Origin: an uncultured Eggerthella sp.
GTDB taxonomy: Bacteria; Actinomycetota; Coriobacteriia; Coriobacteriales; Eggerthellaceae
Direction: 5' to 3'
Assembly (NCBI GenBank): GCA_900551155.1
Contig: URVA01000002.1
Span: 1 to 46,682, forward strand
DNA: 46,682 bases
Below, piece after piece: positions 41,428-46,682 of this stretch. The first letter of the stretch is position 1, and the number at the start of each line of letters is the position of its first letter. The notes below the pieces were generated by a model that was not told where the DNA came from, made no database searches, and worked only from the letters and a program-made list of their open reading frames with translations. Position numbers and translations under genes: made by a program.

Positions 41428-42894
41428 ATGAACGAAATCAAGTGCCCTCACTGCGGAAAAGTCTTTCAGGTAGATGAATCAGGCTTTGCAGATATCGTTA
41501 AGCAGGTACGCGATGGTGAATTCCAGCGGGAATTAGCAAAGCGTGAGGAACTGATGCGTGCTGATAAAGAGCAGGCTTTAGCTTTGGCGGCATCGCAGGC
41601 GCAAGGACAGCTGCAAGAAAGCTTAGCGGCAAAAGATGCCTCCATGCAACAGGCAGTAGCTCAGCGCGATGCTGCTATATCTGAACTTAAGGCACAGCTT
41701 GAAGCGCTTGTTCGTGAAAAAGAACTCTACGCTCAAAATGAAGTAGCAAAGGTGCTGCAGGAACGCGAAGCTGCGCTAACGGAAGTTCAACGAGAGCGCG
41801 ACGCATTACAAATGCAGCTTACGAGCCAAAAAACTGCCTTTGCTGCAGAAAAAGAGCTTGCAGTAACGCAGGCAAAAGCAGAAATCGAACGTGAACGCGA
41901 TGCTCTAAAAGCGCAAATTGATCGTGAGCGCGATAACTTCAATGCGCAGATCAAGCAAGAACGTACCTCTTTAGAGGCGCAAGTTGCCTTGAAAGAGGCG
42001 GAAAAGAATCAGCGCGAAAACGAACTTAAAGCGCAAATGGCTGACAAGCTTCGCGCCAAAGATGAACTAATTGCCTACAAGGATCAAGAAATTGAGCGCT
42101 ATCGCGATATGAAGGCGCGTCTTTCAACCAAGATGCTTGGCGAAACGCTTGAACAGCATTGTGAAACCGAATTCAATCGTTTGCGTGCTACCGCATTTCA
42201 GAACGCTTATTTCGAAAAAGATAACGATGCGTCATCGGGCTCTAAGGGCGACTATATCTTCCGTGAAACCGATGAAGAAGGAAACGAGCTTGTTTCCATT
42301 ATGTTTGAAATGAAAAATGAGCAAGATGATTCAACGCATCGTCACAAGAATGAGGATTTCTTCAAGAAGTTGGATGCGGATCGCAGGAAAAAGAACTGTG
42401 AGTATGCAGTGCTCGTTTCGCTTTTGGAACCCGAAAGCGAACTGTATAACGCAGGCATTGTGGATGTGTCCTATCGTTACGAAAAGATGTACGTTATTCG
42501 TCCGCAATTCTTTATTCCGCTCATTAGTATTTTGCGCAACACTTCTCAAAGTGCGCTGGAATATAAGGCAGAATTGGCGCTGGTGAAGAAGCAGAATATA
42601 GACATCACCAATTTCGAAAACGAAATGGAAGATTTCAAGCAGAAATTTGGACGCAATTATCGTTTGGCAAGTGAAAAATTCAAGAAGGCCATTGACGAAA
42701 TTGACAAGACTATCGACCATCTTCTGAAAACAAAAGAAGCTCTTTTAGGTTCAGAGAATAATCTTCGTCTTGCTAACGATAAGGCAGAGGCGCTTACTAT
42801 CAAAAAGCTTACGCGTAACAATCCTACAATGAAAGCAAAATTCGAAGATCTTCATGCGGGGAAAGAGCTCGAAGAGGGGGATTACTATGACTAA
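41428..42894 (+). CDS. DUF2130 protein with zinc-ribbon start and long coiled coil
   Basis: 488 residues from ATG 41428 (TTTAGGAG 7 nt upstream). The N-terminus MNEIKCPHCGKVFQVDE has a CPHC half zinc-ribbon at residues 6-9. Residues ~40-250 are a very long coiled coil rich in Glu, Lys, Gln, Arg and Ala (EREAALTEVQRERDALQMQL). The C-terminal DUF2130 domain has KMLGETLEQHCETEFNRLRATAFQNAYFEKDND and the segment KGDYIFRETDEEGNELVSIMFEMKNE, which resembles a PD-(D/E)xK-like nuclease core (D...E-x-K). A DNA-linked role is suggested but not shown. It overlaps the LOG gene by 8 bp. Confidence 0.88.
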   Translation: MNEIKCPHCGKVFQVDESGFADIVKQVRDGEFQRELAKREELMRADKEQALALAASQAQGQLQESLAAKDASMQQAVAQRDAAISELKAQLEALVREKELYAQNEVAKVLQEREAALTEVQRERDALQMQLTSQKTAFAAEKELAVTQAKAEIERERDALKAQIDRERDNFNAQIKQERTSLEAQVALKEAEKNQRENELKAQMADKLRAKDELIAYKDQEIERYRDMKARLSTKMLGETLEQHCETEFNRLRATAFQNAYFEKDNDASSGSKGDYIFRETDEEGNELVSIMFEMKNEQDDSTHRHKNEDFFKKLDADRRKKNCEYAVLVSLLEPESELYNAGIVDVSYRYEKMYVIRPQFFIPLISILRNTSQSALEYKAELALVKKQNIDITNFENEMEDFKQKFGRNYRLASEKFKKAIDEIDKTIDHLLKTKEALLGSENNLRLANDKAEALTIKKLTRNNPTMKAKFEDLHAGKELEEGDYYD

Positions 42895-43777
42895 AAAGGG
42901 GAATAAGAAAAAGTCAGGCAAGAAGGCGGAACAAAAACTCATCGATGATGCGTTTCGCGAAAAGCTCGCTAATATCTTGGCGCAAACAGCCCAAGATAAG
43001 GCGACCGATACGAAAGATTCACCTCTTGGTGCAGCCTATCGCCGTGGTCCTGTGTTGATGCGTGGTCCGATGATTCCGCAAGACAACACCACGGGCAATT
43101 TGATTGCTAGTTCGCACGATACCCATGATACCGACTGGCTTCATGCTGATCCTTGGCGCGTTATGCGTATTCAGGCAGAATTTGTTGACGGCTTTGGTGC
43201 TTTAGCCGAATTGGGACCTGCGGTTGCTATTTTTGGTTCTGCACGCACAGAACCTACAGATTTGTATTATGAGCAGGCAGTTTTGACAGGAGCACTACTT
43301 GCCAATCAGGGTGTTGCGGTTATTACTGGTGGCGGTCCTGGCATTATGGAGGCGGCAAATCGTGGTGCTGCATTAGCGGGAGGTACTTCGGTTGGTCTTG
43401 CTATTGAGCTTCCTCACGAAGAGCAGCTTAATGAATGGGTAAACCTAGGTATGACCTTCCGCTACTTCTTTGTGCGTAAAACCATGTTTGTGAAGTATTC
43501 CTCAGGAGCAATTTTCTTCCCTGGTGGATTTGGCACGCTTGATGAGATGTATGAGCTATTGGTGCTGGTTCAGACACATAAAGTTGCCAATATGCCTATG
43601 GTTTTATTCGGCAAAGAATATTGGGCAGGTCTTATGAACTGGACACAAGAAATCCTTGCCGAACGTGGCATGATTGATGATCTTGATACAAGTCTTGTAG
43701 TTCTGACGGACGATCCCGAAGAAGCAGTTCGCGTGGCGCTAAGTACCACCAAGATAAATAAACCGATGAAGGGCTAA
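42887..43777 (+). CDS. LOG-family nucleoside monophosphate phosphoribohydrolase-like protein
   Basis: 296 residues from ATG 42887 (GAGGGGG upstream), overlapping the DUF2130 gene by 8 bp. The first ~30 residues are Lys-rich (MTKKGNKKKSGKKAEQK). The LOG/TIGR00730 Rossmann domain follows: VAIFGSARTEPTDLYYEQA, GVAVITGGGPGIMEAANRGA, and the catalytic motif PGGFGTLDEMYE. LOG proteins cleave N6-modified AMP to free base and ribose phosphate; many bacterial members act as general nucleotide nucleosidases. It ends just before element C. The N-terminal extension (~100 residues with PMIPQDNTTGNLIASSHDTHDTDWLHADPWRVMRIQ) is common in actinobacterial relatives. Confidence 0.9.
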   Translation: MTKKGNKKKSGKKAEQKLIDDAFREKLANILAQTAQDKATDTKDSPLGAAYRRGPVLMRGPMIPQDNTTGNLIASSHDTHDTDWLHADPWRVMRIQAEFVDGFGALAELGPAVAIFGSARTEPTDLYYEQAVLTGALLANQGVAVITGGGPGIMEAANRGAALAGGTSVGLAIELPHEEQLNEWVNLGMTFRYFFVRKTMFVKYSSGAIFFPGGFGTLDEMYELLVLVQTHKVANMPMVLFGKEYWAGLMNWTQEILAERGMIDDLDTSLVVLTDDPEEAVRVALSTTKINKPMKG

Positions 43778-43826
43778 GAGCAGCGAATAGCTACCTGATT
43801 CGTTTAAAGAAATAATCACATCAAAA

Positions 43827-43960
43827 CAGCTTGCTATTTAGGTATCAACGCACCCGCGGTGCTACCGTATGCTTCGCATACTATGCGCATCGCTCCGTCG
43901 GTCAAATGATATAGAAATTATTTGAGCCGCTGAGTGCGTTTCTACCTAAATAGCAAGCTG
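43827..43960. repeat. covarying hairpin element C (134 bp, family 1) between convergent genes
   Basis: Outer 18-bp perfect arms: 43827-43844 (CAGCTTGCTATTTAGGTA) and 43943-43960. Inside are ACGCAC / GTGCGT, the hairpin GTATG-CTTCG-CATAC, the invariant block TGCGCATCGCTCCGTCGGTC, and CAAAT...ATTTG. It closely matches element D (46306-46439); differences in the stems occur in matched pairs. It sits between the LOG (+) and TcdA (-) gene ends. It has no ORF or transposase; it may be a bidirectional terminator, a structured RNA, or a MITE/REP-like element. Confidence 0.88.
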
Positions 43961-43994
43961 CTATTTGCTTTTCTTTTCCATCAGTTTGATGGTG

Positions 43995-44753
43995 CTACTG
44001 CAAATCAATTTTAGTAAGATCGCGCACCACTTCAGCGGCAATAGCTAGCCCCATAGCGGCAGGAACAAAAGCGTTGGAGCCAGGAGTTGATCGGCGTGTG
44101 TGTGAGGCATCTTCTTGTGGGATTCCGCTAGCTTCTGTCTGATTTGCTTCTGTTTGGATTACCTGTTCTTTGGGTGCTTCAGTTGAATAGCAAACTTTCA
44201 GATGTTTAATGTTTCGCTTACGTAATTCTTTGCGCATAATGCGGGCAAGGGGGCAAACTGAAGTTTCATAAATATCGGCAATGCGCAGTGCAGTAGGGTC
44301 TGTTTTATTGCCTGCCCCCATCGCGCTGATGATAGGCGTATTAGCTTTAATTGCGCGGGTGATCAATTCTAGTTTTGCGGCAACGGTATCTACGGCATCT
44401 ACAACGTAATCGTAAATCGAAAGGTCGAATTCATCGGCAGTTTCAGGGAGATAGAAGCAGTCGTGTTTAATGATGTGGCAGTGAGGGTTGATACTCAAAA
44501 GTCTTTGCTCCATAGCGTCAACCTTGTCCATGCCAATCGTTTCGTATGTTGCGATAATCTGTCGGTTCACATTAGTAATATCTACCGTATCGTGATCAAT
44601 GATATCGATTGTTCCGATGCCAGTACGAACAAGTGATTCGGCTACATGACCACCAACTCCACCTAAACCAAACACGGCAATTCGGGTATCTGAAAGCGTT
44701 TTTATTCCTTTTTCACCATAAAGTAGACGGCTACGTGAAAATTGGTCAACCAT
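43995..44753 (-). CDS. tcdA: tRNA threonylcarbamoyladenosine dehydratase
   Basis: A 252-residue E1-like ThiF-family ATPase that cyclises t6A37 of tRNA to ct6A. Motifs: FSRSRLLYGEKGIKTLSDTRIAVFGLGGVGGHVAESLVRTGIG (nucleotide-binding Gly loop), DHDTVDITNVNRQ (Arg and Asp contacts of the ATP site), VVDAVDTVAAKLELI, and SAMGAGNKTDPT. The C-terminal third holds a polar insertion (QTEANQTEASGIPQED), longer than in E. coli TcdA. No clear Shine-Dalgarno is seen in the bases before ATG 44753. It is divergent from the PepV-like gene and ends against element C. It is one of three possible tRNA-modification genes in the window. Confidence 0.88.
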   Translation of the reverse strand: MVDQFSRSRLLYGEKGIKTLSDTRIAVFGLGGVGGHVAESLVRTGIGTIDIIDHDTVDITNVNRQIIATYETIGMDKVDAMEQRLLSINPHCHIIKHDCFYLPETADEFDLSIYDYVVDAVDTVAAKLELITRAIKANTPIISAMGAGNKTDPTALRIADIYETSVCPLARIMRKELRKRNIKHLKVCYSTEAPKEQVIQTEANQTEASGIPQEDASHTRRSTPGSNAFVPAAMGLAIAAEVVRDLTKIDLQ

Positions 44754-44841
44754 TTAGTTCCCTTCGGCGATATCAGCTAAAGATGTGCCTTTTTCGAATT
44801 TGCTGTTGTTATGATAGGGCTAATAGAGAAAAGGACCAACC

Positions 44842-46278
44842 ATGAATACTGACTATCAGGTAACGAATGAAGAAATAGATGCGTATATTGCCAGCAATTG
44901 GGAAGAATTTATTGCTGATGCGAAAGCGCTTATTGAAATAGATAGCTCTTTTGATCCTGACCATACAGGTGAAGGCGCACCCTTTGGGCTAGGTTCGCGC
45001 AAAGCACTTGATGAAATACTGCAAATAGCACAACGCATGGGCTTTGAGGTATGCGATGGCGAAGGCTATGCGGGATACGCGGATTATGTCGGGAAAAGTG
45101 GACAACAACTCGGCATTATCGGGCATGTTGATGTGGTCCCTGCAGGGGAAGGATGGACGTATCCTCCTTTTGAGCTAACACAGAAAGATGGGGTTTTGCT
45201 TGGTCGTGGTACCGCGGACGATAAAATCCCGCTTTTGAGCGCGCTTTATGCTTGTAAATATTGGATAGATCGCGGCATTTCGCTGAATCATACCATTCGC
45301 TTTATTTTTGGCTGCAACGAAGAAACAGGAATGGCGGATGTTCCGTATTATCTGTCTCATCACGATGCCCCAGATTTCCTTTTCACTCCTGATGCAGATT
45401 TTCCTTTGTGCTATGGCGAAAAGGGTCTGTTTGGCGTGACGCTAGACTATGAAATGCCCGAACCAGCTACCTTGGAAAACCATGCGGTTCTTTCATTTGA
45501 TGGTGGTAGCGCTACTAATGCGGTTCCTGCTCTTGCGCGTGCTGTTGTAAGCGTTTCTGTAGATAAACTTCCACAAGCTGAACGGATTTCGGTTGAGCCA
45601 TGCGAAGAGGGTTCGCTTATTACCGCAACAGGCATTAGCGGACATGCATCACTTCCTGAGGGAACGGTGAATGCGATTGGTGTTTTATGTCAATACTTGG
45701 CAAACCTTGACCAGTGTAGTGATGAAGAAAAGGATTGGTTTTCTTTTGTTGCAAATAATCTTGCGGGTGACTATACGGGCAGTCGCCTTGGTATAGCGGC
45801 AAAAGATGATGATTTTGGCGCTCTTACCAGCGTGGCGGGAACTATGTACAAGAATGGCAATAGCTATTTAGTTACGATAGATATTCGCTTCCCGAAAGCC
45901 ATAACGGGAGCTGATCTGCTTGAGGCGTTCGAGGATATTGCTGGCAAAATTGGCGCACGTGTAACTATTACGCGTAACCAAGAGCCGTTTGTGGTAAATC
46001 CTGAAACAGAACCTGTGCAGGCGTTGATGGAAGCATACAGGCAAGCAACGAATCTTGAAGTGAAGCCCTTCACCATGGGTGGAGCAACCTACGCGCGAGA
46101 ATTTCCTAGCGCAGTAAGTTTTGGTCCTGCTGATCCTGATGTCATAACTAAACCAGATTGGGTAGGAGATATGCACGGCGCTAATGAAGGCGTAACAGAA
46201 GAAGCAATTCGCCATGCTATTCGTATTTATGTACGTGCATTTGGGAATTTGGCACAGGTGGAGCAGCTAAACGGCTAG
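44842..46278 (+). CDS. PepV-like (Sapep) M20 family dipeptidase
   Basis: A 478-residue metallopeptidase of the M20 family. Metal-site motifs: IIGHVDVVPAGEGW (first His and Asp), RGTADDKIPLL (bridging Asp), FGCNEETGMADV (catalytic Glu and metal Glu), and a late His (TMGGATYAREF, then ...DMHGANEGV). The lid domain lies in the middle. These cytoplasmic enzymes cleave dipeptides, often those with an N-terminal D- or beta-amino acid. GAGAAAAGGA precedes ATG 44842. Monocistronic; element D follows its stop. Confidence 0.9.
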   Translation: MNTDYQVTNEEIDAYIASNWEEFIADAKALIEIDSSFDPDHTGEGAPFGLGSRKALDEILQIAQRMGFEVCDGEGYAGYADYVGKSGQQLGIIGHVDVVPAGEGWTYPPFELTQKDGVLLGRGTADDKIPLLSALYACKYWIDRGISLNHTIRFIFGCNEETGMADVPYYLSHHDAPDFLFTPDADFPLCYGEKGLFGVTLDYEMPEPATLENHAVLSFDGGSATNAVPALARAVVSVSVDKLPQAERISVEPCEEGSLITATGISGHASLPEGTVNAIGVLCQYLANLDQCSDEEKDWFSFVANNLAGDYTGSRLGIAAKDDDFGALTSVAGTMYKNGNSYLVTIDIRFPKAITGADLLEAFEDIAGKIGARVTITRNQEPFVVNPETEPVQALMEAYRQATNLEVKPFTMGGATYAREFPSAVSFGPADPDVITKPDWVGDMHGANEGVTEEAIRHAIRIYVRAFGNLAQVEQLNG

Positions 46279-46305
46279 GATGTCGACCCCATAATGTTCA
46301 CTATT

Positions 46306-46439
46306 AGTCTGCCATCTAGGCTTCAATGCACCCGCGATGCTACCGCATGTTTACGCATGCTATGCGCATCGCTCCGTCGGTCAAATATGTATTTGCGCTA
46401 TTTGAGCCGCCGAGTGCATTTCTCCCTAGATGGCAGACT
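46306..46439. repeat. covarying hairpin element D (134 bp, family 1) between convergent genes
   Basis: Perfect 15-bp arms at 46306-46320 (AGTCTGCCATCTAGG) and 46425-46439; inside, ATGCAC / GTGCAT, GCATG...CATGC, the same TGCGCATCGCTCCGTCGGTC block and CAAAT...ATTTG as in element C. It lies between the PepV-like (+) and PHP-domain (-) gene ends. Total length is the same as element C's (134 bp). Confidence 0.88.
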
Positions 46440-46489
46440 GGGGTAAACAAAGATTTAGGTTGACTTGTTTTAGTCTCTTGGAGTGATTG

Positions 46490-46681
46490 TTAGAGGTTTT
46501 CGATCGAAATTGATCGCCAAGTGCTATATTGCGTGGGTGCATCAATGCTGGTGTAGCCTACGCTGCGCGCGTATCTATAAGCGTCTTCGATATTGGCGCC
46601 GATGCGCGTGTGCAGATGGGCATCTGATCCAACCGTAAGAGGTACTCCTGCAGCAAAGAATTCGCTCAGAAGTGCTTTGCG
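46490..46681 (-). CDS. PHP-domain phosphoesterase, C-terminal part (5' end outside window)
   Basis: The last 63 residues of a PHP-family protein, ending at TAA 46492-46490. RKALLSEFFAAGVPLTVGSDAH (Asp-Ala-His metal motif near the C-terminus of PHP domains) is followed by a short helix and a C-terminal tail APTQYSTWRSISIENL. Histidinol-phosphatase-type (HisJ) proteins and other PHP enzymes share this end; the fragment is too short to choose. Element D follows its stop. Confidence 0.75.
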   Translation of the reverse strand, partial: RKALLSEFFAAGVPLTVGSDAHLHTRIGANIEDAYRYARSVGYTSIDAPTQYSTWRSISIENL

Positions 46682-46682
46682 G

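Noticed and set aside
43827..46439. Elements C and D as composite-transposon ends flanking tcdA and the dipeptidase gene
   Set aside because: Each element is a complete palindrome, not a single terminal repeat; the genes between are ordinary core genes and no transposase is present.

Overview
The window looks like chromosomal DNA of a Coriobacteriia-type actinobacterium of moderate GC (GC judged by eye, not computed). The main reasons are a single-chain PurL with a fused amidotransferase domain, an EttA-type ABC-F protein, an LctP-family lactate permease, ThrH, a stand-alone Elp3-like enzyme, a DUF2130 protein and a LOG protein, with Shine-Dalgarno starts mixed with apparently leaderless starts. 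The genus cannot be fixed from sequence alone. There is no transposase, integrase, CRISPR array, tRNA or rRNA that I can support. The region reads as core chromosome with one eroded patch.

Layout. 1-3.2 kb: the end of an MFS transporter, then a phosphate operon (PiT permease, small membrane protein, tandem universal stress protein) behind a four-repeat Pho-box-like array. 3.5-9 kb: MBL-fold hydrolase, TatD-like nuclease, AEC permease, a two-TM protein with a Ser/Asn/Gly tail, and an Fsr-type MFS exporter. 9.3-15 kb: small membrane protein, ZIP metal transporter, oligoendopeptidase F fused to a flavin-barrel domain, and an Elp3-like radical SAM/GNAT enzyme. 15.2-21.3 kb: purL, a Trm9-like methyltransferase behind three palindromes at exactly 32-bp spacing, and an alpha/beta hydrolase. 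21.4-24.3 kb: a structured leader with a small basic ORF, then a flavodoxin/cyclophilin-like operon divergent from its likely LysR regulator. 24.4-31.6 kb: an ettA-derived decayed fragment, a small protein, ettA, a membrane-anchored spermidine-synthase-like protein, an EamA transporter, lactate permease and ThrH. 31.8-36.6 kb: a MarR-regulated heterodimeric ABC exporter. 37-40.4 kb: gpmA and then a pseudogene patch (amino-acid-type binding protein, Cache-like sensor, MscS tail). 40.6-46.7 kb: an SDR-DUF2130-LOG run, TcdA, a PepV-like dipeptidase and the end of a PHP-domain protein.

The most unusual signal is between genes. Four long hairpin elements (3259-3458, 36683-36879, 43827-43960, 46306-46439) each sit between the 3' ends of convergent genes. 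They form two families. In the 134-bp family the two copies differ at paired positions on both arms, so base pairing is kept while sequence changes. Other points worth following are the Elp3/Trm9-like pair (a possible bacterial wobble-uridine mcm5U-type route), the 32-bp-phased operator array, the Pho box, apparently leaderless starts, and a decayed ettA Walker A fragment downstream of the intact gene.
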